Shown here: piece after piece, positions 1 through 8,423 of the stretch | Position numbering within the stretch: the first letter of the stretch is position 1 | Layout: each line of letters begins with the position of its first letter | Source of the DNA: Mycobacterium lacus | GTDB lineage: Bacteria > Actinomycetota > Actinomycetes > Mycobacteriales > Mycobacteriaceae | Assembly: GCF_010731535.1 (NCBI RefSeq) | Contig: NZ_AP022581.1 | Location: forward strand, 4,907,952-4,971,951 | Direction: 5' to 3' | Length of the DNA: 64,000 nt | The notes under the pieces: generated by a model | What the model was told of the DNA's origin: nothing | Seen by the model: only the letters and a program-made list of their open reading frames with translations | Database searches by the model: none | Position numbers and translations under genes: made by a program

Positions 1-1584
1 CTCGATCGGGCCGAGGGTGAACGAACCGATGTTCTGCCGCTTGACGAAGTCGGCCAGGCTCTCGTTGCTGTCCGGGTTGTAGTCGCGTGCGGTGCCGGGG
101 TCCGCGTACGACCGCAGGCCGAGTTTGATGGCCATGTCCACCGCGCGCGACACCCCGACCTGCGAGATGAGCTTGGCGAACGCGGTGTTGGGTGAGGTGG
201 CCAGCGCGTCGGTCACGTTCATCGACCCGCGGTAATTTCCGGCGTTGACCACGCACCAGGTGTCCTTGGGGCACCCTTTGGCCCCGCCGCTGCCCAGGCC
301 TTTGGCCTGGAAGCGGGGCGGCACGTCGAGCGTGGCGTTGATGCCCATGCCCATGTCCAGCGCGGCGGCCGTGGTGAAGATCTTGAACACGGACCCGGCG
401 CCGTCGCCAACCAGGGAGAACGGTTGCGGACGCATCGTTTCGCCGGCCTCGGTGTTCAGCCCGTACTTGCGGTTGCTGGCCATCGCCAACACCTTGTGGG
501 AGTCCTTGCCCGGCTTGATGACGCTCATCACGCTGGAGATGCCGGCCAGGTTCGGACTGGCGAACTTGTCGATGGCCGCCTTGACCGGGACCTGCACGTC
601 GGGATCCAGGGTGGTGCGAATCAGGTAGCCACCCTTGGCCAGCTGCTCCTTGCTGATGCCGGCGCGTGACAAATAGTCCTGGACGTAGTCGCAGAAGAAG
701 GCGCGGTCACCGGCCGCGATGCAGCCCCGCGGCAACTCGTTGGGCTGCGGCAATACCCCCAACGGCTCGGCCTTGGCGGCGCGCAACGCGTCGGCCTCCC
801 CGGGTAGGTTCTCGATCATGGTGTCCAGCACCAGGTTGCGACGGGCCAGCGCCCCCTCGGGGTTGGTGTACGGGTTGAGGGTGCTGGTCGACTGCACCAT
901 GCCCGCCAACAGCGCCGCCTGCTGCCAGTTCAGGTCGGATGCGTTGATGCCGAAGTAGGTCTGCGCCGCGTCCTGCACGCCAAACGAGTTGTTGCCGAAT
1001 GACACCAAATTTAGATAGCGGGTCAGGATCTCAGGTTTGGTGAACGTCTTGTCCAACGTGAGCGCCATGCGGATCTCGCGCAGCTTGCGTGCCGGGGTGG
1101 TTTCGACGGCCGCGCGCTTCTCGGCGTCGGTCTGGGCGGTCACCAGCAGTTGATAGTTCTTGACGTACTGCTGCTCGATGGTCGAGCCGCCGCGAGTGTC
1201 GAGGTCACCGGACGCGTAGCCGGCCAGGCCGGTGAGGGTTCCCTTCCAGTCCACGCCGTTGTGATCGGCGAACCGCTTGTCCTCGATCGATACGATTGCC
1301 AGCTTCATGGTGTTGGCGATCTTGTCGCTGGGCACCTCGAACCTGCGCTGCGAGTAGAGCCACGCGATTACATTGCCCTTCGCATCGACCATCGTCGATA
1401 CTGCCGGCACTTGCCCTTCGAGCAGCTGGGCCGAGCCGTTGGCGACAACCTCAGAGGCACGATTGGACATCAGCCCAATGCCGCCGGCGAAGGGGAACAT
1501 CAGCGCGGTGGCCACGACACTGGCCAGCAAGCAGCACCCGGCCAGCTTCAGGATCGTGAGTAGGGCCGGGGGGCGCTCGGGCAT
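1..1584 (-). CDS. ponA2: Bifunctional class A penicillin-binding protein PonA2, 3' end outside window
   Basis: Class A PBP that polymerises glycan strands and cross-links peptidoglycan at the outer face of the membrane. The 528 codons present start at ATG 1584. A hydrophobic anchor at residues 10-35 is followed by the GT51 transglycosylase domain (EDKRFADHNGVDWKG, then STIEQQYVKN near residue 130). The transpeptidase domain then shows the SVFK nucleophile motif near residue 397 and SPN near 462. The KTG box and the PASTA/proline-rich tail seen in mycobacterial PonA2 would lie beyond position 1, so the gene is cut by the window edge. Sequence matches Mtb Rv3682 as remembered. It diverges from whiB4. 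Confidence 0.96.
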   Translation of the reverse strand, partial: MPERPPALLTILKLAGCCLLASVVATALMFPFAGGIGLMSNRASEVVANGSAQLLEGQVPAVSTMVDAKGNVIAWLYSQRRFEVPSDKIANTMKLAIVSIEDKRFADHNGVDWKGTLTGLAGYASGDLDTRGGSTIEQQYVKNYQLLVTAQTDAEKRAAVETTPARKLREIRMALTLDKTFTKPEILTRYLNLVSFGNNSFGVQDAAQTYFGINASDLNWQQAALLAGMVQSTSTLNPYTNPEGALARRNLVLDTMIENLPGEADALRAAKAEPLGVLPQPNELPRGCIAAGDRAFFCDYVQDYLSRAGISKEQLAKGGYLIRTTLDPDVQVPVKAAIDKFASPNLAGISSVMSVIKPGKDSHKVLAMASNRKYGLNTEAGETMRPQPFSLVGDGAGSVFKIFTTAAALDMGMGINATLDVPPRFQAKGLGSGGAKGCPKDTWCVVNAGNYRGSMNVTDALATSPNTAFAKLISQVGVSRAVDMAIKLGLRSYADPGTARDYNPDSNESLADFVKRQNIGSFTLGPIE

Positions 1585-1940
1585 GCGTACTACAGTAGCG
1601 ACCGCCTGTCACCCCGCCGCGCCGCGCGAAGAAAAAAAATCTTCAGCCAACGCTCACCCGCCCAACGCCCAGCGTCTGGGCGTTATTTGCGTCTGCGTCA
1701 CTGGTCAAGCGCTTAATTAGAACGGCGATCGTTTGTTTTGGCCCGTCGATCGCGGCAAGACTGCACGCCCGTCCCAAAAAAACCGTTATCATACTGTTGC
1801 GCAATTGGCGGTTCACCACCTAACTTATACACACAGTGAGATTCAGGTAACAGCGATGTGCACAGTGTGGCGTAGATCGCAACATCGGCTGTACCCGAGG
1901 AGGGCGGTCGCAACCGCGGCCGGGAGGAAGGGATCAGCTC
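1585..1940. other. ponA2-whiB4 divergent intergenic region
   Basis: 356 bases between divergent starts, so both promoters must lie here. A perfect 9-bp palindrome with a 3-base loop sits at 1664-1684 (AACGCCCAG, CGT, CTGGGCGTT). A GGAAGG element lies about 10 bases before the whiB4 GTG. I see no convincing -10/-35 pair and no gene; the short ORFs here have no recognisable product. Confidence 0.5.
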
Positions 1941-2297
1941 GTGTCAGGAACACGTCCGTCTTCTCGAAGGACGAACCTTACGGCCGCACAGAATGTTCTT
2001 CGCAGCGTCGACGCGGAGGAGCGCATCGCGTGGGTCTCCAAAGCGTTGTGTCGCACAACCGATCCAGACGAATTGTTTGTGCGCGGGGCCGCGCAACGTA
2101 AAGCCGCGGTCATCTGCCGTCACTGCCCTGTGATGCAGGAGTGCGCCGCAGATGCGCTTGACAACAAGGTCGAGTTCGGTGTGTGGGGGGGCATGACCGA
2201 GCGCCAGCGCAGGGCTCTGCTCAAGCAGCATCCCGAGGTGGTCTCGTGGTCGGACTATCTCGAAAAGCGGAAGCACCGCACCGGCACCGCTGGCTGA
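1941..2297 (+). CDS. whiB4: WhiB-family iron-sulfur redox regulator WhiB4
   Basis: Small [4Fe-4S] protein of the WhiB family, a redox-responsive DNA-binding regulator in mycobacteria that controls antioxidant genes. The 118 residues carry the four cluster cysteines C37, C59, C62 and C68 (C-x21-C-x2-C-x5-C), the GVWGG turn at 80-84 and a basic C-terminus. The GTG start matches the N-terminus MSGTRPxxRRTNLTAAQNV of Mtb Rv3681c. It stands alone, divergent from ponA2 and convergent with bagB, with a tandem repeat array behind it. Confidence 0.97.
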   Translation: MSGTRPSSRRTNLTAAQNVLRSVDAEERIAWVSKALCRTTDPDELFVRGAAQRKAAVICRHCPVMQECAADALDNKVEFGVWGGMTERQRRALLKQHPEVVSWSDYLEKRKHRTGTAG

Positions 2298-2473
2298 TTC
2301 CCTTCCCCGGATCGCGCCCGTCGGCCCGGGCCGTGCCCGACGGTCTTGTGATTACGTTTTGGTTACAGCTGTAGACGGCGCCGCTCTAATTGCCTTGTGC
2401 CCAACAGGAACTGGCGTATGCCTAATTGGGCGACTCTGGAACGAACTGTCGCCCGCAAGGGGAGGTGCCCCCA

Positions 2474-2676
2474 GCACGGCCCGCATCGTCGCCGACCGAA
2501 GCCCGATTGGCCGGCTCCTCAGCGGGCCGTTGCACGGCCCGCATCGTCGCCGACCGAAGCCCGATTGGCCGGCTCCTCAGCGGGCCGTTGCACGGCCCGC
2601 ATCGTCGCCGACCGAAGCCCGATTGGCCGGCTCCTCAGCGGGCCGTTGCACGGCCCGCATCGTCGCCGACCGAAGC
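2474..2676. repeat. 58-bp tandem repeat array (3.5 copies)
   Basis: Copies begin at 2474, 2532, 2590 and 2648, an exact 58-base period. The first three are essentially identical and the fourth stops after about 29 bases. On the minus strand each unit contains the last codons and TGA stop of bagB (VGDDAGRATAR), so the array consists of duplicated gene-tail plus spacer. The unit is related to the 58-bp array at 62733-62964. Size and habit (overlapping a stop codon) recall MIRU/VNTR loci. A related module with a GC-rich hairpin lies just before it (2438-2473). Confidence 0.93.
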
Positions 2677-3792
2677 AATCTGGTCGGCGAGCGCGCGCAG
2701 CGCCTCCAAATCTGACACGTCGAACGGCAGCGACGGAACCCCTATGACCGGCACGTGCGGGTTGGCTCCAGTGAATCGCGACAGCAGCCGGATCTCGCGC
2801 TTCGCGGTCTGCGCGCGGTCGGCATGGATTTGCAGCACTGCCGCCGTCAACGACGCGGCATCCGACTCCGGATTGGCCTCCAGTGTTTCGCAACCGTCGA
2901 TTGCCCGCTCGACATGCAATGCGCACAACGTCGGGTGGGTGCGGTTCAACACCAGCCCCGCTAGCGGCATGCGCTCTTGAGTCAGCCGGTCGACGAAGAA
3001 GGACGCCTCGCGCAGTGCGTCGGGTTCGGCCGCCGACACCACCACAAACTGGGTACCGCGCCGTTTCAGCAGCGCGTAAGTACGGTCCGCCTTCTCTCGG
3101 AAACCGCCGAATGTGGCGTCCAGCGATTGCACGAACGCTGCGGCGTCGCCCAGCATCCGTGAACCGAGCACGGTAGAAAGCGCCTTCATAGCCAATCCCA
3201 TTGCGCCCGTTACCAGGCGGCCGATACCCCGGCCGGGCGCGAGCAGCAGCCGCCACAGCCGGCTGTCCATGAAGCTGCCCAGGCGTTTGGGCGCGTCCAG
3301 GAAGTCCAGCGCGTTGCGCGACGGGGGGGTGTCCACCACTACCAGGTCCCAGCGGTCCTGGGCGAGCAGCTGGCCCAGCTTCTCCATCGCCATGTATTCT
3401 TGCGTTCCGGCAAGCGACGTGGCGACAGTCTGATAGAACTGATTATCCAGAATCGCTTGTGCCCGTTCGGGTCCGGAGTATTGAATCACCATCTCGTCGA
3501 ACGTGCGGCGCATGTCGAGCATCATCGCGTGCAGTTCGCCGCGGACTTCGGGTGCCAGTGGCACGCGTTGCGGTGAGTTGCCAAGGTCGTTGACCCCCAA
3601 CGCTTGTGCTAGCCGTTTGGCCGGGTCGATCGTCAAAACGCAGACGGTGCGGCCATATTCGGCTGCGCGCAACGCCATCGCCGCAGCGGTGGTGGTCTTG
3701 CCGACGCCACCGGCGCCGCAGCACACCACGACCCGGTTGGCTGTGTCGGCCAGGATTGCGGCCATGTCAAGGGTTTTCGGTGTGACGCTCAT
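2635..3792 (-). CDS. bagB: Get3/ArsA-like ATPase, BagB (Rv3680-type)
   Basis: 385-residue P-loop ATPase of the ArsA/Get3 class, partner of the next gene upstream. P-loop GAGGVGKT lies at 26-33. The Get3-type signature lysine before the loop is absent here (A27 in place of K), unlike in its partner. Switch II reads VVDTPPS. Mtb Rv3679/Rv3680 form a Get3-like heteromer linked to glycerol metabolism. ATG overlaps the bagA stop (ATGA), so the two are translationally coupled. The C-terminal dozen codons lie inside the 58-bp repeat array, which carries extra copies of this tail downstream. Confidence 0.93.
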   Translation of the reverse strand: MSVTPKTLDMAAILADTANRVVVCCGAGGVGKTTTAAAMALRAAEYGRTVCVLTIDPAKRLAQALGVNDLGNSPQRVPLAPEVRGELHAMMLDMRRTFDEMVIQYSGPERAQAILDNQFYQTVATSLAGTQEYMAMEKLGQLLAQDRWDLVVVDTPPSRNALDFLDAPKRLGSFMDSRLWRLLLAPGRGIGRLVTGAMGLAMKALSTVLGSRMLGDAAAFVQSLDATFGGFREKADRTYALLKRRGTQFVVVSAAEPDALREASFFVDRLTQERMPLAGLVLNRTHPTLCALHVERAIDGCETLEANPESDAASLTAAVLQIHADRAQTAKREIRLLSRFTGANPHVPVIGVPSLPFDVSDLEALRALADQIASVGDDAGRATAR

Positions 3793-4814
3793 CGAACCCC
3801 CTGCTGTGCCAGTGATTCGGAAAGCTCATATAGGCTACCGAGATCGACTCCATCGGAGATCGTCGGCAGCTCCAGCCGCGGTATGTGCAGGGCCTCGAGC
3901 TGCTGGGCGATCTCGGCGCGCGCCGCGATTCGGGTGGCGTGCTCGATGGTCTCGGTCAGCAGACCAGCGAAGTCGGCGTCGGCGAGCTTGATCCCGGCCA
4001 TCTCCAACCCGGCCCGCACCGAATCGGCGTCGACATCGCCCTCGGCGGCTTTGGCCAGGGCGTCGGGCTCTAGATAGGTCGGGATATTGCGGTTGACGAT
4101 CACACTGCCGATCGGCAGTTCCATCTCCGCAAGCTCCTCGATGGCCTCTAGCGTTTCCTGTACCGGCAGCGCTTCCAAGAGAGTCACCAGGTGGATCGCG
4201 GTCTGCTCGGAATGGAGTAACCGCACCACGCCCTCGGCCTGGGAGTGCACCGGTCCGCCCTTAGCCAAATCGGACACCGCCTTGGTGACGTCGAGGAAGC
4301 GGGCGATGCGGCCGGTCGGGGGGGCATCGACGATGATCGCGTCATAGACCGGGTGCTTGGTCCCCTTGTCCAGGCGCACCACGGTCTCTTTGATCTTCCC
4401 GGTGAGCAGCACGTCGCGCAGACCGGGCGCGATCGTCGTCGCGAACTCGATCGCACCGATGCGGCGCATTGCGCGGCCCGCGATCCCGAGGTTGTAGAAC
4501 ATGTCGAGGTATTCCAGGAACGCAGCTTCGATGTCGATCGCCAGCGCGATGACCTGGCCGCCGCGCTCGGCGGTCGCGATCTTGAGCTCCTGATACGGCA
4601 GGGGCGGCACGTCGAAGAGTTGCGCAATCCCTTGGCGCTCCTCGACTTCGATGAGCAGGACTTTGCGGCCACCCGCCGCCAGGGTCAGCGCCAGCGCGGC
4701 CGCGATTGTCGACTTTCCGGTACCACCTTTGCCGGTCACAAAATGCAGGCGGGCCTTCGACAAGCGCGACGGCCAGCCGACGGAACTACCGCCGCCAGGT
4801 GTCGTTGCCACCAT
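3789..4814 (-). CDS. bagA: Get3/ArsA-like ATPase, BagA (Rv3679-type)
   Basis: 341-residue ATPase of the ArsA/Get3 family. It has the deviant Walker A GKGGTGKS at 28-35 including the signature lysine K29, and IIVDAPPTG as the switch region. First gene of a two-gene operon with bagB (4-base overlap). By analogy the pair works as a heterodimeric nucleotide-driven chaperone or sensor; the client is not apparent from sequence. ATG 4814 gives the N-terminus MVATTPGGGSSVGWPSRLSKARLHF, matching the Mtb protein. It diverges from the small gene at 4903. Confidence 0.93.
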   Translation of the reverse strand: MVATTPGGGSSVGWPSRLSKARLHFVTGKGGTGKSTIAAALALTLAAGGRKVLLIEVEERQGIAQLFDVPPLPYQELKIATAERGGQVIALAIDIEAAFLEYLDMFYNLGIAGRAMRRIGAIEFATTIAPGLRDVLLTGKIKETVVRLDKGTKHPVYDAIIVDAPPTGRIARFLDVTKAVSDLAKGGPVHSQAEGVVRLLHSEQTAIHLVTLLEALPVQETLEAIEELAEMELPIGSVIVNRNIPTYLEPDALAKAAEGDVDADSVRAGLEMAGIKLADADFAGLLTETIEHATRIAARAEIAQQLEALHIPRLELPTISDGVDLGSLYELSESLAQQGVR

Positions 4815-4902
4815 CGCATGCTAGCCCGCTCGCCCTGCGTGCTCCGCTGCCCGGCCGCTGGGCTGGCCGGAGCCGTTCAAGTACGACCGATAAGCTCGCG
4901 TA

Positions 4903-5067
4903 ATGACCCAACCGACCGCATGGGAATACGCCACGGTTCCGCTGCTGACGCACGCCACCAAACAGATCCTCGACCAGTGGGGCGCCGACGGCTGGGAACT
5001 GGTCGCCGTGCTGCCCGGGCCCACAGGTGAGCAGCACGTCGCGTACCTGAAGCGGCCGAAGTCATGA
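4903..5067 (+). CDS. Small DUF4177-like protein (Rv3678A-type)
   Basis: 54-residue protein (MTQPTAWEYATVPL to AYLKRPKS) with the WEY...GWELV pattern typical of DUF4177 small proteins; function unknown. Its stop overlaps the next ATG in ATGAATG, so it is coupled to the RidA-family gene. Conservation of the reading frame, the ATGA junction and the known mycobacterial equivalent support reality. Confidence 0.85.
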   Translation: MTQPTAWEYATVPLLTHATKQILDQWGADGWELVAVLPGPTGEQHVAYLKRPKS

Positions 5068-5531
5068 ATGCCGGCTCCGGCTGGACGGCACGGCTCGGAC
5101 AACTCGGCCTGGTGCTGCCGCAAGTGGTCGCGCCGCTGGCCGCTTATGTCCCTGCGGTTCGCACCGGCAGCCTGGTCTACACCGCGGGCCAACTGCCGTT
5201 CGAGGCGGGAAAGCTGGCGCGCACCGGCAAGGTCGGTGCCGAGATCAACCCTGAAGAGGGCAAAGCGCTGGCGCGGATCTGTGCGCTCAACGCCCTGGCG
5301 GCGGTGGACTCGCTGGTGGGTCTTGACGCCGTGACGCAGGTGGTCAAGGTCGTCGGGTTCGTGGCATCCGCGCCGGGTTTCAACGGGCAGCCAAGCGTCG
5401 TCAACGGCGCCTCCGATCTGCTCGCCGAGGTCTTCGGCGACAAGGGCGCGCATGCGCGTTCGGCGGTCGGCGTCGCCGAGTTGCCGCTGGACGCGCCGGT
5501 GGAGGTCGAGTTGATCGTGGAGGTTACCTAG
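5064..5531 (+). CDS. RidA/YjgF/YER057c/UK114-family protein
   Basis: 155 residues with the RidA core (VYTAGQLPFEAGKLARTGKVG, ..VVKVVGFVASAPGF). RidA proteins form trimers and many hydrolyse reactive enamine/imine intermediates. This is the longer YjgF-like branch, where the conserved catalytic Arg context is less clear, so the substrate cannot be stated. It matches Mtb Rv3678c and sits in a plus-strand operon between the DUF4177-like gene and the MBL-fold hydrolase (5-base gap). Confidence 0.9.
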   Translation: MNAGSGWTARLGQLGLVLPQVVAPLAAYVPAVRTGSLVYTAGQLPFEAGKLARTGKVGAEINPEEGKALARICALNALAAVDSLVGLDAVTQVVKVVGFVASAPGFNGQPSVVNGASDLLAEVFGDKGAHARSAVGVAELPLDAPVEVELIVEVT

Positions 5532-5536
5532 CGGCC

Positions 5537-6331
5537 GTGCCTGAGACCCCCGAGTCGTTGACGCACCCCGCATGCGGTCGCCTGCGGGCGGTCACCGACA
5601 CGGCGTCGGTCCTGTTGGCCGACAATCCCGGATTGCTGACGCTAGAGGGCACCAACACCTGGGTGCTGCGCGGGCCGCGCAGTGACGAGTTGGTCATCGT
5701 GGATCCCGGGCCAGACGACGACGAGCACGTCGAACGGGTTGCCGCGCTGGGCCGCATCGCCCTGGTGCTCATCAGCCACCGGCATGTCGACCACACCGGG
5801 GGCATCGACAAGCTGGTCGAGCGCACCGGTGCACCGGTACGCGCCGCGGATCCGAAGTTCCTGCGCGGCGACGGCGCCACGCTGACCGACCACGAGGTGA
5901 TCGACGCTGCCGGGCTGCGGATCACGGTGCTGGCCACCCCCGGACACACCGCCGACTCGGTGTCATTCCTCCTCGAAGACGCCGTGCTCACCGCGGACAG
6001 CGTCCTGGGCCGCGGCACCACCGTCATCGACAAGGACGACGGCAGCCTGGCGGACTACCTGGAATCGCTGAGACGGCTGCGCGGCTTGGGCCGGCGTAAG
6101 GTGCTGCCCGGACACGGGCCCGACTTGGCCGACCTGGAAGCCGTCGCGTCCGGATACCTGATGCACCGGCACGAACGTCTCGAGCAGGTGCGCGCCGCGT
6201 TATGGGATCTCGGGGCCGAGGCGAGCGCCCGCGAGATCGTGGAGTACGTCTATGTCGACGTCGAGGAGCAGCTCTGGGACGTCGCGGAATGGTCCGTCCA
6301 GGCCCAACTGGACTATCTGCGGACTCGGTAG
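5537..6331 (+). CDS. Metallo-beta-lactamase-fold hydrolase (LACTB2-like)
   Basis: 264 residues from GTG. Zinc motif HRHVDH at 81-86, further ligands in TPGHTADS and LPGHGPDL, then a C-terminal winged-helix-like segment (ASAREIVEYVYVDVEEQLWDVAEWSVQAQLDYL) typical of LACTB2-type proteins. The fold predicts a binuclear zinc hydrolase; LACTB2 relatives are ribonucleases or thioesterases, but the substrate here is unknown. Last gene of the plus-strand run (Rv3677c equivalent), convergent with crp across an inverted repeat. Confidence 0.9.
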   Translation: MPETPESLTHPACGRLRAVTDTASVLLADNPGLLTLEGTNTWVLRGPRSDELVIVDPGPDDDEHVERVAALGRIALVLISHRHVDHTGGIDKLVERTGAPVRAADPKFLRGDGATLTDHEVIDAAGLRITVLATPGHTADSVSFLLEDAVLTADSVLGRGTTVIDKDDGSLADYLESLRRLRGLGRRKVLPGHGPDLADLEAVASGYLMHRHERLEQVRAALWDLGAEASAREIVEYVYVDVEEQLWDVAEWSVQAQLDYLRTR

Positions 6332-6334
6332 CGC

Positions 6335-6390
6335 GAGCAGTCGCAAAAGCCCCATTTTCCCCGGCGTGTCGGGAGCTTTTGCGTCTGTTC
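6335..6390. terminator. Inverted repeat between convergent genes, likely bidirectional terminator
   Basis: Left arm GAGCAGTCGCAAAAGC at 6335-6350 pairs with GCTTTTGCGTCTGTTC at 6375-6390 with two mismatches. It exactly fills the 70-base gap between the MBL-fold gene and crp, as a bidirectional transcription stop would. Its arms are nearly the same sequence as the perfect palindrome at 41447-41502. Confidence 0.65.
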
Positions 6391-6401
6391 GGCGCAGCAA
6401 G

Positions 6402-7076
6402 CTAGCGCGCTCGGCGGGCCAGCCTTTCGGAGTCCGAGATCAGCACGCTCTTGCCCTCCAGGCGGATCCAGCCGCGGTGCGCGAAATCGGCCAGCGCCTT
6501 GTTCACCGTCTCCCGCGAAGCGCCCACCAGCTGGGCAATCTCCTCCTGGGTCAGGTCGTGCGTGACGCGCATGGCGCCACCTTCCTGGGTGCCGAACCGC
6601 TGAGCGAGCTGCAGCAACTGCTTGGCTACCCGGCCGGGCACGTCGGTGAAGATGAGGTCGGCCAGGTTGTTGTTGGTGCGCCGCAGCCGACGGGCCAGCA
6701 CCCGCAGCAGCTGCTCGGCGATCTCAGGACGATCGGCGATCCACGCGCGCAGCGCGTCGCGGTCCATAGACACCGCTCGCACCTCGGTGATCGTGGTCGC
6801 GCTGGACGTCCGGGGCCCGGGGTCGAAGATCGACAACTCGCCAAACATGTCTGACGGGCCCATGATGGTCAGCAGATTTTCCCGGCCGTCCGGTGAGCGG
6901 CGACCGATCTTGACCTTTCCCGCGACGATGATGTATAGCCGGTCGCCCGGCTCCCCCTCAGCGAAAACCGTATGTCCACGGGGAAAATCGACCGGCTGCA
7001 GTTGTTTGGTCAATGCGGCGACCGCGCCGGGCTCAACCCCTTGGAAGATTCCTGCCCTTGCCAGGATCTCGTCCAC
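6402..7076 (-). CDS. crp: cAMP receptor protein Crp (CRP/FNR regulator)
   Basis: 224-residue global regulator binding cAMP and DNA. The cyclic-nucleotide pocket shows FGELSIFDPGPRTSSATT (residues about 78-95, R89 contacting cAMP phosphate). The C-terminal helix-turn-helix reads TQEEIAQLVGASRETVNKAL. I place the start at GTG 7076 (VDEILARAGIFQG), as in Mtb Rv3676; the upstream in-frame extension to 7133 looks non-coding. The adenylate cyclase at 45250-46866 could supply cAMP, although mycobacteria have many cyclases. Confidence 0.96.
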   Translation of the reverse strand: MDEILARAGIFQGVEPGAVAALTKQLQPVDFPRGHTVFAEGEPGDRLYIIVAGKVKIGRRSPDGRENLLTIMGPSDMFGELSIFDPGPRTSSATTITEVRAVSMDRDALRAWIADRPEIAEQLLRVLARRLRRTNNNLADLIFTDVPGRVAKQLLQLAQRFGTQEGGAMRVTHDLTQEEIAQLVGASRETVNKALADFAHRGWIRLEGKSVLISDSERLARRAR

Positions 7077-7173
7077 GTTGCTCTTCAACTTTCCGACGAA
7101 GTTATACGGGCAGACTGACCGCTTGCCAACCACACGAGTCTAAAGGTAGGCCAATCGATGCGACCTGCCAACG

Positions 7174-7569
7174 CTACACACGCTTGACGTGTCGAGTTGC
7201 CGTTAACTGCGGATTTGCCCGGGAATGCTGGGCGATGCGCGTCGGCAAGCCGGCCTCGGCGCGGCCATCGGGGTGGGTGGCAAACAACGGCTCGCCGTGG
7301 TGTGTGCCGCTCTGCGATCCGGGCCACGGTGGCTCGCTGACTCGCTGAGCTTGCCGGCGATGCAAGTGATCCAAAGCCTCGGGCATCCCCTCCCGGGCCA
7401 GCGTGTGCACATCGACGGCCTCGGCCTGGGCGAGGAACTCGGCGACATCGGTTGCCGTCACGGCGTCATGGGCCAGCGCGGTTTCTAGCCGCCCCAACCC
7501 GAGCATCGCCAGCATGAGTAACACCGGAATGCAGGTGGCCAGCAACCATGACACAAGGAGAGTAAACAT
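7174..7569 (-). CDS. Small conserved mycobacterial membrane protein (Rv3675-type)
   Basis: 131 residues with one strong N-terminal transmembrane helix (LLVSWLLATCIPVLLMLAMLGLG) followed by a conserved cytoplasmic-like stretch (ALAHDAVTATDVAEFLAQAEAVDVHTLAREGMPEAL). It lies upstream of crp on the same strand. No family function recognised. The C-terminal 50 residues look poorly conserved relative to the N-terminal half, so the exact end is less certain than the start. Confidence 0.75.
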   Translation of the reverse strand: MFTLLVSWLLATCIPVLLMLAMLGLGRLETALAHDAVTATDVAEFLAQAEAVDVHTLAREGMPEALDHLHRRQAQRVSEPPWPGSQSGTHHGEPLFATHPDGRAEAGLPTRIAQHSRANPQLTATRHVKRV

Positions 7570-7625
7570 GGCCTTGGATCAACGCGATGTCTCGGTCGGA
7601 TTACGAAATCAGTACTCTGTCGTAG

Positions 7626-8423
7626 GTGACAGCGGCCAAGTCGTCGGGGCGTTCCAAGTCAGTTCCATCCCAGCCCGGCGCCGCCGTGCCCCGGCCCTGG
7701 CCTGCGGAGACCCGACTCGCCCTGGTGCGACGGGCCCGGCGGATGAATCGCGCACTGGCGCAAGCCTTTCCGCACGTGTACTGCGAGCTGGATTTCACCT
7801 CGCCGCTCGAACTGACGGTCGCCACCATCCTTTCGGCGCAGAGCACCGACAAACGGGTGAACCTGACGACACCGGCGTTGTTCGCGCGCTACCAGACGGC
7901 GCTGGACTACGCGCGGGCGGACCGCGAGGAGCTCGAGGGCCTGATCCGGCCCACGGGCTTCTATCGCAACAAGGCGGCTTCGCTCATCGGCCTCGGCCAA
8001 GCCCTGGTGGAACGGTTCGGCGGCGAGGTGCCGGCCACCATGGACGAGCTGGTGACGCTGCCCGGCGTGGGACGCAAGACCGCCAACGTCATCCTGGGGA
8101 ACGCCTTCGGGATCCCGGGGATCACCGTCGATACGCACTTCAAGCGGTTGGTGCGCCGGTGGCGCTGGACCGCCGAAGAGGACCCGGTCAAAGTCGAGCT
8201 CGCGGTCGGCGAGCTGATCGAACGCAGTGAGTGGACCCTGTTGAGCCACCGAGTGATCTTCCACGGGCGCCGGGTCTGCCACGCCCGCAAACCGGCATGC
8301 GGTGTCTGCGTGCTCGCCAAAGACTGCCCCTCCTTCGGGCTGGGTCCCACCGAACCGCTGCTCGCCGCGCCCCTGGTGCAGGGACCGGAAACCGAACATC
8401 TGCTGGCCCTGGCCGGGCTGTGA
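7626..8423 (+). CDS. nth: Endonuclease III (DNA glycosylase/AP lyase)
   Basis: Base-excision repair enzyme removing oxidised pyrimidines. Helix-hairpin-helix LPGVGRKTANV contains the catalytic Lys; VDTHFKR carries the catalytic Asp. The C-terminal [4Fe-4S] ligands C-x6-C-x2-C-x5-C fall at about residues 218-234. The longest frame starts at GTG 7626 (265 residues). GTG 7686 (VPRPWPAETR, 245 residues) gives the length of Mtb Nth and may be the true start. The TGA overlaps the GTG of the next gene, beginning a coupled run nth-thioredoxin-Nudix-marP. Confidence 0.95.
   Translation: MTAAKSSGRSKSVPSQPGAAVPRPWPAETRLALVRRARRMNRALAQAFPHVYCELDFTSPLELTVATILSAQSTDKRVNLTTPALFARYQTALDYARADREELEGLIRPTGFYRNKAASLIGLGQALVERFGGEVPATMDELVTLPGVGRKTANVILGNAFGIPGITVDTHFKRLVRRWRWTAEEDPVKVELAVGELIERSEWTLLSHRVIFHGRRVCHARKPACGVCVLAKDCPSFGLGPTEPLLAAPLVQGPETEHLLALAGL

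Noticed and set aside
4245..5030. 261-codon plus-strand frame opposite bagA
   Set aside because: Lies antisense to a well-supported ATPase and shows no family motif.
7626..7685. Novel N-terminal extension of endonuclease III
   Set aside because: The 20 extra residues look unlike protein sequence under selection, and GTG 7686 gives the normal length; treated as an annotation ambiguity.
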